A DNA stretch of 64,000 bases from Pseudomonas guariconensis (lineage in GTDB: Bacteria; Pseudomonadota; Gammaproteobacteria; Pseudomonadales; Pseudomonadaceae): the NCBI RefSeq assembly GCF_024127895.1, contig NZ_JAMYBK010000003.1, positions 124,001 to 188,000 of the forward strand, in the 5' to 3' direction. Below the pieces are notes generated by a model, which did no database searches, had not been told where the DNA came from, and worked only from the letters and a program-made list of their open reading frames with translations. Numbering within the stretch: position 1 is the stretch's first letter; every line of letters starts with the position of its first letter. The translations under genes were made by a program, and so were the position numbers. Shown here piece by piece: positions 54,922-63,961 of the stretch.

Positions 54922-56154
54922 ATGAACCACACTCGCTTCAAGTCGGCCGCCTGGTTGGCCAGCCTCGTCCTGCCCCTGCCGGCCATGGCGGATTTCATCG
55001 GCGACAGCCAGGCACGGCTGGAGATGCGCAACCACTACATCAACCGCGACTTCCGCCAGGACAATGCGCCCCAGGCCAAGGCCGAGGAATGGGGCCAGGG
55101 TTTCACCGCACGCCTCGAGTCAGGCTTCACCGATGGCCCGGTTGGCGTCGGCGTGGACACCATCGGCCAGCTGGGCATCAAGCTCGACGCCAGCCGCGAT
55201 CGGCGCAACACCGGCCTGCTGCCCTTCGGCCCGAACAGCCATGAACCGGTCGACGACTACAGCGAACTGGGCCTGACCGGCAAGCTGCGGGTGTCGAAGA
55301 GCACCCTGCGCCTGGGCACCCTGCAGCCGATCCTGCCGGTGGTGGTGTACAACGACACCCGCCTGCTGGCCTCGACCTTCCAGGGCGGCTTGCTGAGCAG
55401 CCAGGAACTCGACGGCCTGACCGTCAACGCCGGGCGCCTGACCAAGGCCAACCTGCGCGATTCCTCCGGGCGCGACGACATCGGCTACGGCGCGGCCAGC
55501 AGCGACCACTTCGACTTCGCCGGCGGCAGCTACGCGATCACCCCGCAGACCAGCCTGAGCTACTACTACGCCAAGCTCGACGAGATCTATCGCCAGCAGT
55601 ACCTGGGCCTGGTCCACACCCAGCCGCTGGCCGAAGGCGTGAGCCTGCGCACCGACCTGCGCTACTTCGACAGCCGTGGCGACGGCGCCGAGCGTGCCGG
55701 CAACATCGACAACCGTAACTTCAACGCCCTGTTCACCTTTGGCGTGCGGGCCCACAAGTTCTCCGCCACCTGGCAGCAGATGTCCGGCGACAGTGCCTTC
55801 CCATTCCTCAACGGCGGCGACCCGTACACCGTCAACCTGGTCACCTACAACACCTTCACCCGCGCCGGGATCGACTCCTGGCAGTTGCGCTACGACTACG
55901 ACTTCGTCGCCCTCGGCATCCCCGGCCTGAGCTTCATGACCCGCTACACCGACGGCCGCCATGCCCAGACCCCGACCTCGGGCAACGGCCGCGAGCGCGA
56001 ACGCGACACCGACATCACCTACGTCATCCAGAGCGGGCCGTTCAAGGACGTCAGCCTGCGCTGGCGCAACGTCACCTTCCGTTCCGGCAATGGCCTGAAC
56101 AATGCCGTGGACGAGAACCGCCTGATCATCGGCTACACCCTGGCGCTGTGGTAA
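54922..56154 (+). CDS. phaK: OprD-family porin for phenylacetate (PhaK-like)
   Basis: 410 aa from ATG 54922 with signal peptide AAWLASLVLPLPAMA, followed by the OprD-like strand pattern (DSQARLEMRNHYINRDF, GLDASRD-type loops) and a C-terminal strand ending IIGYTLALW. ATG 54904 is an in-frame alternative. It sits between permease and paaZ, as does the known channel PhaK. Confidence 0.9.
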   Translation: MNHTRFKSAAWLASLVLPLPAMADFIGDSQARLEMRNHYINRDFRQDNAPQAKAEEWGQGFTARLESGFTDGPVGVGVDTIGQLGIKLDASRDRRNTGLLPFGPNSHEPVDDYSELGLTGKLRVSKSTLRLGTLQPILPVVVYNDTRLLASTFQGGLLSSQELDGLTVNAGRLTKANLRDSSGRDDIGYGAASSDHFDFAGGSYAITPQTSLSYYYAKLDEIYRQQYLGLVHTQPLAEGVSLRTDLRYFDSRGDGAERAGNIDNRNFNALFTFGVRAHKFSATWQQMSGDSAFPFLNGGDPYTVNLVTYNTFTRAGIDSWQLRYDYDFVALGIPGLSFMTRYTDGRHAQTPTSGNGRERERDTDITYVIQSGPFKDVSLRWRNVTFRSGNGLNNAVDENRLIIGYTLALW

Positions 56155-56179
56155 CAGCGCCCTTCAACAGGAGAACAGC

Positions 56180-58231
56180 ATGTCTGACGCCCCAACCCTG
56201 CAAAGCTTCATCGCCGGCCGCTGGATCGGCCAGCACGGCGCCCAGGCCCTGCGCAGCGCCCTGGACGGCCATGTCCTGGCCTACAGCCACGAGGAGCGCC
56301 CGGACTTCGCCGAAGCCCTCGAACATGCCCGCCGCCAGGGCCTGACCGCGCTGATGGCCCTGGACTTCCAGCAGCGTGCCGCCCGTCTGAAGGCCCTGGC
56401 CCTGTACCTGGCCGAGCGCAAGGAGCAGCTCTACGCCCTCTCCCACCACAGCGGCGCGACCCGTACCGACAGCTGGATCGACATCGAAGGCGGCAATGCC
56501 ACGTTGTTCGCCTATGCCGGCATCGGCAGCCGCGAGCTGCCCTCGGGCAACCTGGTGCACGAAGGCCCGGCCATCCCTCTGGGCAAGCAAGGGCATTTCG
56601 CTGGCAGCCATATCCTGGTGCCGCGCGCCGGGGTGGCGGTGCACATCAATGCCTTCAACTTCCCGATCTGGGGGATGCTGGAGAAGTTCGCCCCGACCTT
56701 CCTCGCCGGCATGCCGTGCATCGTCAAGCCAGCGACCTCGACCAGCTACCTGACCGAGGCGGTGGTGCGCCTGATGAACCAGTCGGGCCTGTTGCCGGCG
56801 GGCAGCCTGCAGCTGGTGATCGGCAGCACCGGCGACTTGCTCGAGCGCCTGCAGGGCCAGGACGTGGTGACCTTCACCGGCTCCGCCGACACCGCCGCCA
56901 AGTTGCGGGTAACGCCGAACCTGGTGCGCCACTCGGTGCCATTCACCGCCGAGGCCGACTCGCTCAACTGCGCCATCCTCGGCCCGGACGTCAGCCCCGA
57001 CAGCGAGGAGTTCGACCTGTACATCAAGGAGGTGGTGCGCGAGATGACCACCAAGGCCGGGCAGAAGTGCACCGCCATCCGCCGCGCCATCGTCCCGGCC
57101 AGGCACCTGGACGCCGTGGCCACCCGCCTGCGCCAGCGCCTGGCCAAGGTGGTGGTGGGCGACCCTTCGGTCGAAGGCGTGCGCATGGGTGCGCTGGCCT
57201 CCCACGACCAGCAGCGTGATGTTGGCGAGCGCGTGCGTAGCCTGCTCCAGAGCTGCGATCAATTATTCGGCGCGAGCGACGGCTTCGCCCCGGTCGGCGA
57301 GGGTGTGGCCGAGGGCGCGTTCTTCGCCCCAACCCTGCTGCAAGCCCGCGATCCCCATGCCGAAGGCGGCGCCCACGACATCGAGGCCTTCGGCCCGGTG
57401 AGCACGCTGATGGCCTACGACGACCTGGACGAAGCCCTGGCCCTGGCGGCCCGTGGCAAGGGCAGCCTGGTGGCGACCCTGGTCACCGCCGATCGCGCGG
57501 TGGCGGCCAAGGCCATCCCGGCGGCGGCCGCCTGGCATGGGCGCCTGCTGGTGCTCGACCGCGAGGCGGCCAAGGAATCCACCGGCCACGGCTCCCCCTT
57601 GCCACAGCTCAAGCACGGCGGTCCCGGCCGGGCCGGTGGTGGCGAGGAGCTCGGTGGCCTGCGGGCGGTCAAGCACTACCTGCAGCGCGCGGCGGTGCAA
57701 GGCTCGCCGAGCATGCTGACGGCAGTGACCGGCGAGTACGTGCGTGGCGCCGAGGTGATCGAGAGCGAAGTGCATCCGTTCCGCCGTCATTTCGACGACC
57801 TGCGCATCGGCGAGTCGCTGCTCACCCACCGGCGTACCGTGACCGAGGCGGACCTGGTCAACTTCGGTTGCCTGTCGGGCGACCATTTCTACATGCACTT
57901 CGACGAGATCGCCGCCAAGGCCTCGCAGTTCGGCAAGCGCATCGCCCATGGCTACTTCGTGCTGTCCGCGGCGGCAGGGCTGTTCGTGTCGCCGGGCGAA
58001 GGGCCGGTGCTGGCCAACTACGGCCTGGATACCCTGCGCTTCATCAACCCGGTGGGCATCGGCGACACCATCCAGGCCCGCCTGACCTGCAAGCGCAAGA
58101 TCGACCAGGGCAAGTCCAGCCCGCTGGGCCAGCCCCAGGGCGTGGTGGCCTGGGACGTGGAGGTGACCAACCAGCTGGGTGAGCTGGTGGCCAGCTACGA
58201 CATCCTGACCTTGGTGCTCAAGCGGACTTGA
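56180..58231 (+). CDS. paaZ: oxepin-CoA hydrolase/3-oxo-5,6-dehydrosuberyl-CoA semialdehyde dehydrogenase
   Basis: 683 aa fusion. The N-terminal aldehyde dehydrogenase (about 1-520) has its catalytic Cys in TKAGQKCTAIRRA (about 297). The C-terminal MaoC-type hydratase (about 540-680) contains GCLSGDHFYMHFDEIAA. It opens the oxepin ring and oxidises the aldehyde. In P. putida the gene is also called paaN. Confidence 0.95.
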   Translation: MSDAPTLQSFIAGRWIGQHGAQALRSALDGHVLAYSHEERPDFAEALEHARRQGLTALMALDFQQRAARLKALALYLAERKEQLYALSHHSGATRTDSWIDIEGGNATLFAYAGIGSRELPSGNLVHEGPAIPLGKQGHFAGSHILVPRAGVAVHINAFNFPIWGMLEKFAPTFLAGMPCIVKPATSTSYLTEAVVRLMNQSGLLPAGSLQLVIGSTGDLLERLQGQDVVTFTGSADTAAKLRVTPNLVRHSVPFTAEADSLNCAILGPDVSPDSEEFDLYIKEVVREMTTKAGQKCTAIRRAIVPARHLDAVATRLRQRLAKVVVGDPSVEGVRMGALASHDQQRDVGERVRSLLQSCDQLFGASDGFAPVGEGVAEGAFFAPTLLQARDPHAEGGAHDIEAFGPVSTLMAYDDLDEALALAARGKGSLVATLVTADRAVAAKAIPAAAAWHGRLLVLDREAAKESTGHGSPLPQLKHGGPGRAGGGEELGGLRAVKHYLQRAAVQGSPSMLTAVTGEYVRGAEVIESEVHPFRRHFDDLRIGESLLTHRRTVTEADLVNFGCLSGDHFYMHFDEIAAKASQFGKRIAHGYFVLSAAAGLFVSPGEGPVLANYGLDTLRFINPVGIGDTIQARLTCKRKIDQGKSSPLGQPQGVVAWDVEVTNQLGELVASYDILTLVLKRT

Positions 58232-58246
58232 ATGCCGTGAGGGCTT

Positions 58247-58265
58247 GGGGCCGCAAAGCGGCCCC
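58247..58265 (+). terminator. hairpin terminator after paaZ
   Basis: GGGGCCGC (58247-58254) and GCGGCCCC (58258-58265) form a perfect 8-bp stem with an AAA loop 16 bases after the paaZ stop. There is no T-run, so it may be REP-derived. Confidence 0.55.
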
Positions 58266-58339
58266 CAATGGCGATGCAAGCCTGGCCCCCACCTGCCACC
58301 GCGGTTGACTCCCCCTGCCATAAATGCTCAGATGCGCCC

Positions 58340-58525
58340 CTGTTTCAGGTGTCCCCCGCCGCCGTGCGGGGGGTTAAACGGGAAGCCGGTGCCTCGCCCT
58401 CGCGCGACCAGTCCGGCGCTGCCCCCGCAACGGTAAGCGAGCGATGCATTCGACACACCACTGTGCCGCCGGCATGGGAAGGTGAATGCCTCACGCCCCT
58501 CGCAAGCCCGGAGACCGGCCTGACA
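58340..58525 (+). promoter_or_regulatory. cobalamin (B12) riboswitch
   Basis: Conserved blocks are in order: GGGAAGCCGGTGC (about 58380-58392), GCTGCCCCCGCAACGGTAAG (58419-58438), CCACTG (58458-58463), GGGAAGGTG, and the B12 box GCAAGCCCGGAGACC (58503-58517). It precedes the importer operon by about 120 bases. Adenosylcobalamin binding should turn off the ABC importer genes. Confidence 0.95.
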
Positions 58526-58646
58526 CTGCAATTGGCAACTCCCGCGGTGGGCGGGCGCGGGCCGGTCCTGGGGCAGCCTCGTGCCCACGATTGCTCCGTG
58601 CGTGCGCTCCGTCGGGTCTTCTCAACCCCGCAACGGTCGCTCACCC

Positions 58647-59423
58647 ATGTCTTTGCCTACCCTGCGCATCGAAGGCCTGCACTGGTCACCGTCACCCGGC
58701 GAACGCCGGCTGCTCGACGGCATCGACCTTGAGGTCGGCCCTGGCGAGTTCGTCGGCCTGATAGGCCCCAACGGCAGCGGCAAGACCAGCCTGTTGCGCT
58801 GCGCCTACCGTTTCACCCGGCCAGACAGCGGCCGCGTATCGCTAGAAGGCGAGGACATCTGGCAGCGCCCGCCGCGCTGGGTGGCGCAACGCATCGCGGT
58901 GATGCTGCAGGAGTTTCCCGAGGACTTCGGCCTGAGCGTGCGCGATGTCGTCGCCATGGGCCGTACCCCGCACCTGGGCTGGTTCCAGGGCGACAGCGAA
59001 GCGGCGCTGGTCGATGCCTGCCTGCGCGAGCTGGGCCTGCTGGCCTGCGCCGAGCAGGGCTTCGCCAGCCTGTCCGGCGGGGAAAAGCAGCGGGTGCTGC
59101 TGGCCAGGGCACGGGTGCAGCAACCGCGCCTGATGATCCTCGACGAGCCGACCAACCACCTCGATCCGCGCTACCAACTGGCCCTGCTCGAGCACATGCG
59201 CGGTACCGGGCTGAGCCTGCTGGCGAGCTTCCACGACCTGAACCTGGCCGCCGCCTTCTGTGACCGGCTGTATGTCATCGAGGCCGGCCGCATCGTTGCC
59301 CATGGCACGCCGCAGCAGGTCCTGACCGAACAGTGCCTGGCCCAGGTGTTCGGCGTGCACGCCCTGGTCGATCGTCATCCCCTCGCCTGTCACCCGCGCA
59401 TCACCTGGATCAGCCCCGCATGA
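58647..59423 (+). CDS. ABC transporter ATPase, BtuD/FecE-type
   Basis: 258 aa from ATG 58647 (no clear Shine-Dalgarno, consistent with riboswitch control of translation). Walker A GPNGSGKTS, signature LSGGEKQR, Walker B LMILDEPTNHLD. It energises uptake through the permease encoded two genes downstream. The B12 riboswitch points to cobalamin or another corrinoid as substrate. Confidence 0.92.
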   Translation: MSLPTLRIEGLHWSPSPGERRLLDGIDLEVGPGEFVGLIGPNGSGKTSLLRCAYRFTRPDSGRVSLEGEDIWQRPPRWVAQRIAVMLQEFPEDFGLSVRDVVAMGRTPHLGWFQGDSEAALVDACLRELGLLACAEQGFASLSGGEKQRVLLARARVQQPRLMILDEPTNHLDPRYQLALLEHMRGTGLSLLASFHDLNLAAAFCDRLYVIEAGRIVAHGTPQQVLTEQCLAQVFGVHALVDRHPLACHPRITWISPA

Positions 59424-60388
59424 AACGCTTCGTCACCTGCCTGGCCCTGCTGACCGCCCTGCCCCTCGCCGCTCTGGCCAGCGACTTTCCCCTGACCGTG
59501 CACAGTTGCGACCGCGACGTGACCTTCACCCAGCCGCCACAGAGGGCGGTCAGCCACGACGTCAACCTCACCGGCATGCTCCTGGCCCTGGGGCTGCGCG
59601 AGCGCATGGTCGGCTACAGCGGCATCAGCGGCTGGAAGAACCTCGACCCGTCGATGCGCCAGGCCCTGGCCGGCCTGCCGGAACTGGCGGCACGTTACCC
59701 ATCGCTGGAAAACCTGCTGGACGTGGACGCCGACTTCCTGTTCGCCGGCTGGAGTTACGGCATGCACGTGGGCGGGCCGGTCACGCCACAGACGCTGGCG
59801 CCCTTCGGCATCCCGGTCTACGAGCTGAGCGAATCCTGTTCGCGGATCATGCCCCAGCGCCAGGCCAGCCTGGAGGACCTGTACCGGGACCTGGACAACC
59901 TCGGCAGGATCTTCGCCGTGCCCGCCCAGGCCCAGGCTTTGATCGGCCAACTGCGCCAGCGCATCGCCCGGGTGACCGCCCAACTTGGCGAGGTGCAGCG
60001 CAAGCCCCGGGTGTTCCTCTACGACAGCGGCGAGGACCGCCCGACCACCTCCGGCCGCCTGGGCATGCCCCAGGCGCTGATCGAGGCGGCCGGTGGCGAG
60101 AATGTGATGGCCGATGTCAACGCCAGCTGGACCGAGGTCAGTTGGGAAAGCCTGGTCGAACGCGACCCGGAGGTGATCGTCATCGTCGACTACGGCCCCA
60201 CCCACTGGCAGCACAAGCGCGACGTCCTCCTCAAGCACCCGGCCCTCGGCGAGGTGAAGGCGATTCGCGAACGGCGCTTCGTGGTGCTGACGTACCTGCA
60301 GGTCACGCCTTCGGTGGACAACGCCGTTGCCATCGAGCACCTGGCCGCCGCGCTGCATCCGCAACGGTTCGCCGGGGCGCCGCGCTGA
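59420..60388 (+). CDS. periplasmic corrinoid/metal-chelate binding protein, BtuF-type
   Basis: 322 aa. Signal peptide MKRFVTCLALLTALPLAALA, then the class III binding-protein fold (PPQRAVSHDVNLTGMLLALG; SWESLVERDPEVIVIVDYGP). It overlaps the ATPase by four bases. Substrate inferred from the riboswitch. Confidence 0.9.
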   Translation: MKRFVTCLALLTALPLAALASDFPLTVHSCDRDVTFTQPPQRAVSHDVNLTGMLLALGLRERMVGYSGISGWKNLDPSMRQALAGLPELAARYPSLENLLDVDADFLFAGWSYGMHVGGPVTPQTLAPFGIPVYELSESCSRIMPQRQASLEDLYRDLDNLGRIFAVPAQAQALIGQLRQRIARVTAQLGEVQRKPRVFLYDSGEDRPTTSGRLGMPQALIEAAGGENVMADVNASWTEVSWESLVERDPEVIVIVDYGPTHWQHKRDVLLKHPALGEVKAIRERRFVVLTYLQVTPSVDNAVAIEHLAAALHPQRFAGAPR

Positions 60389-61410
60389 TGCCGGTGCGTA
60401 GCCCTGCCGGCTATCGCCTGTTGCTGGTCGCACTGCTGGCGGCACTGGTGTTTTCCTGCCTGCTGTCGCTGGGCTTCGGCGCTGCCCAGGTGCCGCTGGC
60501 CAAGGTGCTGGGTATCGTTCTGCAGCAACTGGGCCTGGCCGACGGCGGCGACTGGAGCCGCGGACAGGCGCAGATCGTCTGGCAGATCCGCGCCCCACGG
60601 GTCGTGCTCGGCGCGCTGGTGGGCGCCGGCCTGGCCCTGGTTGGCGGCGCCCTGCAGGCGGTGACGCGCAACCCACTGGCCGATCCGCACCTGCTAGGGG
60701 TCAGCTCCGGTGCAGTGTTGGGCGCGGTGCTGGTGGTGCTGTTCCTTGGCCCCTTCGCCGGTGCCTTGAGCCTGCCCCTGGCGGCCTTCATCGGCGCCCT
60801 GGGCAGCATGCTGCTGGTGCTGGGGGTGGCCAGCCGACGTGGCCGACTGGAGAGCGAACGGCTGTTGCTGGCCGGGGTAGCGGTGTCCTTCGTGGTCATG
60901 GCCCTGGCCAACCTGCTGCTCTACACCGGCGATCCCCATGCCGCCAGCTCGGTCATGTTCTGGATGCTCGGCGGGCTGGGCCTGGCGCACTGGTCGCTGC
61001 TGTGGCTGCCGGCCGTTTGTGTGCTGGCCGGCTTCCTCTTGCTGCTCAGCCTGGCCCGCGCCCTCAATGCGCTGATGAGCGGGGAGCAGACCGCCGTCAG
61101 CCTCGGCTTCGACACCCGCCGGGTGCGCGCCCAGGTGTTCGTCGGCTGCGCCCTGCTCACGGGCGTGCTGGTGTCGCTGTCCGGGGCGATCGGCTTCGTC
61201 GGCCTGATGCTGCCCCACGTGGCCCGCTGGCTGGTGGGCGCCGAGCATCGCCGCCTGCTGCCGGCCTGCGCCGTGCTCGGTGCGCTGTTCGTGGTCTGGG
61301 TCGACATGGGCGCACGCACCCTGATCGCCCCCCAGGACCTGCCCATCGGCATCGCCACCGCGGCCATCGGCGGGCTTTTCTTCATCATCCTGTTACGTCG
61401 CAGGCCCTGA
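60388..61410 (+). CDS. ABC permease, BtuC/FecCD family
   Basis: 340 aa, about ten membrane helices, with the BtuC signature TRNPLADPHLLGVSSGA (about 92-108) and the EAA-like loop SLGFDTRRVRAQVF. Its ATG overlaps the binding protein stop by one base. It completes the three-gene importer. Confidence 0.92.
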   Translation: MPVRSPAGYRLLLVALLAALVFSCLLSLGFGAAQVPLAKVLGIVLQQLGLADGGDWSRGQAQIVWQIRAPRVVLGALVGAGLALVGGALQAVTRNPLADPHLLGVSSGAVLGAVLVVLFLGPFAGALSLPLAAFIGALGSMLLVLGVASRRGRLESERLLLAGVAVSFVVMALANLLLYTGDPHAASSVMFWMLGGLGLAHWSLLWLPAVCVLAGFLLLLSLARALNALMSGEQTAVSLGFDTRRVRAQVFVGCALLTGVLVSLSGAIGFVGLMLPHVARWLVGAEHRRLLPACAVLGALFVVWVDMGARTLIAPQDLPIGIATAAIGGLFFIILLRRRP

Positions 61411-61416
61411 CATGCC

Positions 61417-61479
61417 CTGTCGATCGCACGGGCGTGAGCGCCGTTGGTCGGTGCCGCAGGCCCGGGCAGGGATCGACAG
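61417..61479 (+). terminator. long inverted repeat after the importer operon
   Basis: CTGTCGATC (61417-61425) is complementary to GATCGACAG (61471-61479). The loop is long (45 bases), so terminator function is uncertain. Confidence 0.35.
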
Positions 61480-61596
61480 CCGCCTTGCGCCGCTCTGATG
61501 CCATGAGGGGTGGTCAGTGGCTTCGCCCCTCGCGCCTGTTTCCGGCCCGCCCGCCGGCAGGTCTTTTCCCATCGAAGCCAAGCCGAGGAAGCCGTC

Positions 61597-61764
61597 ATGA
61601 ACGAGACACTGCGAATGGGTGGTGGCAGCGCCCAGGACGACTGGCCAGAACTCGATCCCGAAAAACGCAATGACCGGGCCGACGATCCCGATGTCGACCC
61701 CAACCTGACCGAAGAAGAGGACCGGCCTGGCGTGCCGGCCAGTGATCCGGAATCCGGGGCCTGA
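61597..61764 (+). CDS. small acidic hypothetical protein (55 aa)
   Basis: ATG 61597 with GAGGAAG upstream. The sequence is rich in Asp, Glu and Pro (ELDPEKRNDRADDPDVDPNL) and probably disordered. There is no signal peptide or known domain. Codon use looks ordinary, so it is probably a real gene; function unknown. Confidence 0.7.
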   Translation: MNETLRMGGGSAQDDWPELDPEKRNDRADDPDVDPNLTEEEDRPGVPASDPESGA

Positions 61765-61803
61765 TGGCGTCGGGCCCGTCACCGGTGAATGCGTTGCCCT
61801 GAC

Positions 61804-61836
61804 CGGCCCCTTCGTAGGTTTGCCCGCGAAGGGGCC
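61804..61836. repeat. REP-like palindrome
   Basis: CGGCCCCTTCG and CGAAGGGGCCG flank GGTTTGCCCG. It lies in a 377-bp gap before the MFS gene, in which I see no further gene. The near-palindromic CGAAAAGGCG...CGCTTTTCG (about 62099-62124) lies near the MFS start. Confidence 0.5.
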
Positions 61837-62141
61837 GCCTCGACACCCCACGCACAGGGCTGCGTCGTTTCGCCGCAGGCCCAGGCCCCTTGGGCAAATC
61901 CCGCGCAAGGCATAGAATCGCGCCGCCTTTTCACCCGTCGCCTCGTACGGTGGCAACCCGCAGCAACGACAGCGTCCACGCCTGAACACATGATCGCGCA
62001 TGTGCAACAGGCTCAACCGCCCCGCCCGGCCACCTTCCCCAGGTGCCAGCGGTTGAGTCTTGCCCTGGTCGCATCCTCCCCGGCCAGGCATGCAGGCACG
62101 AAAAGGCGCCTATACCGCTTTTCGAATACTTTGAGGTACCT

Positions 62142-63434
62142 ATGTCTGCGCGTCTGCTGGCCATGGCGCTGGCACCCCTGCTCGGGTTGTTTATCGTTGC
62201 CCTGGGCAATGGCTTCCTGTCCTCCCTGACCACCCTGCGCCTGGGCGCAGCCGGCGAATCGGCGACGATGATCGGCATCGTCTCGTCGGCCTACTTCATC
62301 GGCCTGACCCTCGGGGCGATCTTCAACGACCGGCTGATCCTGCGCATCGGCCACATCCGCGCCTACACCAGCTTCGCCTCGCTGATCGCCGCGACCATCC
62401 TCCTGCAGGGCCTGTTCTACGACACCACCTGGTGGTTCGCCTTGCGCCTGGTCAACGGCTGGGCCTCGGTCGGTGTGTTCCTGGTCATCGAGAGCTGGCT
62501 GCTGCTGGCCGGCGATGCGAAGATCCGCGGGCGCCTGCTGGCGCTGTACATGATCGCCTTCTACGGCGCCGGCGTGCTCGGCCAGGCGGCCTTGGGCGAG
62601 ATCACCGGCTGGGGCGACACCGCGCCGTTCATGGTCGCCGGCATGCTGGCCTCGCTGTCGGTGTTGCCGATCGTGATCCTGCCACGGGTGTCGCCGCTGC
62701 TGGAGCAGGTCGAGCCGCTCAAGCCCCGCCAGTTGCTGGGGGTGGCACCTACCGGGCTGGTCGGCTGTTTCGGCTCGGGGATCGCCATCGCCGCCGTGTA
62801 TGCCCTGCTGCCGCTGTACCTGCAGCGCATCGGCCTGGACGTTGGCGAGGTCGGCAACATGATGGCCTGGGTGATCCTCGGCGCGATGCTGCTGCAATAC
62901 CCGGTGGGGCGTTGGTCCGACCGCAAGGACCGCCAGGACGTGCTGATCGCCCTGGGCGCGCTGTGCACGGTGCTGTCGGTGGTGATCGTGCTGCTGCCGC
63001 CTGCTTCGGCGCTGCTGCCGGCCATGCTGTTCCTGCTGGGCGGCGGCGTGTTCGCCCTCTACCCGGTGGCGGTCAGCCATGCCGCCGACCGGGCACCGGC
63101 CGATGCGCTGGTGCCGATGATCCAGGGCTTGCTGCTGATCAACTCACTGGGCTCGGCCCTGAGCCCGCTGGCCATCTCGCCGGTGATGACTTCCTACGGC
63201 GAGGCTGGGCTGTTCTGGGCCTTCGCGGTGGTCAACCTGTGCATGGTGACCTTCTTCCTCTGGCGTCGCGGCAAGCGCCCGGCGCCCGAGCACCCCGCCC
63301 CGTTCGCCCCGTCGACGACCTTCTCGCCGACCGGTGCCGAACTGCGGGTGACGGAGGACCTGATGCACGCGGCGCAGGAGCATCCGCCGATGGCGCAGGC
63401 CCTGGGTGGGGAAAGCCCTGTGCCGGTCAAGTAA
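62142..63434 (+). CDS. MFS transporter, YcaD family
   Basis: 430 aa from ATG 62142 with GAGGT upstream. It has twelve helices: GIVSSAYFIGLTLGAIFNDR (about 46-65) and QYPVGRWSDRKDRQDVL (MFS loop, about 252-268). The C-terminus is polar (about 385-430). Substrate unknown. Confidence 0.9.
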   Translation: MSARLLAMALAPLLGLFIVALGNGFLSSLTTLRLGAAGESATMIGIVSSAYFIGLTLGAIFNDRLILRIGHIRAYTSFASLIAATILLQGLFYDTTWWFALRLVNGWASVGVFLVIESWLLLAGDAKIRGRLLALYMIAFYGAGVLGQAALGEITGWGDTAPFMVAGMLASLSVLPIVILPRVSPLLEQVEPLKPRQLLGVAPTGLVGCFGSGIAIAAVYALLPLYLQRIGLDVGEVGNMMAWVILGAMLLQYPVGRWSDRKDRQDVLIALGALCTVLSVVIVLLPPASALLPAMLFLLGGGVFALYPVAVSHAADRAPADALVPMIQGLLLINSLGSALSPLAISPVMTSYGEAGLFWAFAVVNLCMVTFFLWRRGKRPAPEHPAPFAPSTTFSPTGAELRVTEDLMHAAQEHPPMAQALGGESPVPVK

Positions 63435-63452
63435 GCGGGGCTTGGTGCTCCT

Positions 63453-63545
63453 GGGGCCGCTTTGCGGCCCATCGCCGGCAAGCCGGCTCCCACAGGGCGT
63501 CGAGCACACATGGGGCTCGCCGGCGATGGGCTGCAACGCAACCCC
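63453..63545. repeat. inverted pair of REP elements
   Basis: GGGGCCGCTTTGCGGCCCAT with CGCCGGCAAGCCGGCTCCCA (63453-63493), followed by a degenerate inverted copy (63505-63545, GCTCGCCGGCGATGGG). Same family as 22156-22197. Confidence 0.8.
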
Positions 63546-63634
63546 AACTGGCATGACCACCCGTCGCCCTGCGGGCACCCCACGCCCACCCTGGCAGCCG
63601 AACGAATGACGATCATCCCCACAGGAGATTCATC

Positions 63635-63961
63635 ATGGTCCGTATTCGTCCGCTCCCCTTCCTCCTCGCTCTCGGCCTGGGTATCGCCTCCTCCGCCAGC
63701 CTCGCCGCCACCGACATGAACGGCACCGGCGCCCAGCCTCAGACCGAACACGCCTCCGGCGACCACTCCAAAGGCAGCACCGCTGGCGAAGGCAGCAGCA
63801 CCAATACCCCCGGCGGCACCCAGGGCAACGACAGCAGCGACAGCGCTAGCCAGCCCGACGCGGTCGATGGCCGCACGGGTGGCTCGGGCAGTACGGGCGA
63901 AGCCACCGGCTCGGGCGCCGGCAGCTCCGGCGGCACCGCCGAGGACCAGGACAGCCGCTAA
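63635..63961 (+). CDS. small exported Gly/Ser/Thr-rich low-complexity protein
   Basis: 108 aa from ATG 63635 with an AGGAG Shine-Dalgarno. Signal peptide PFLLALGLGIASSASLAA is followed by about 80 residues of Ser, Gly, Thr, Asp and Glu without hydrophobic core (GTGAQPQTEHASGDHSKG). It should be periplasmic and disordered. I recognise no family. Confidence 0.8.
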   Translation: MVRIRPLPFLLALGLGIASSASLAATDMNGTGAQPQTEHASGDHSKGSTAGEGSSTNTPGGTQGNDSSDSASQPDAVDGRTGGSGSTGEATGSGAGSSGGTAEDQDSR

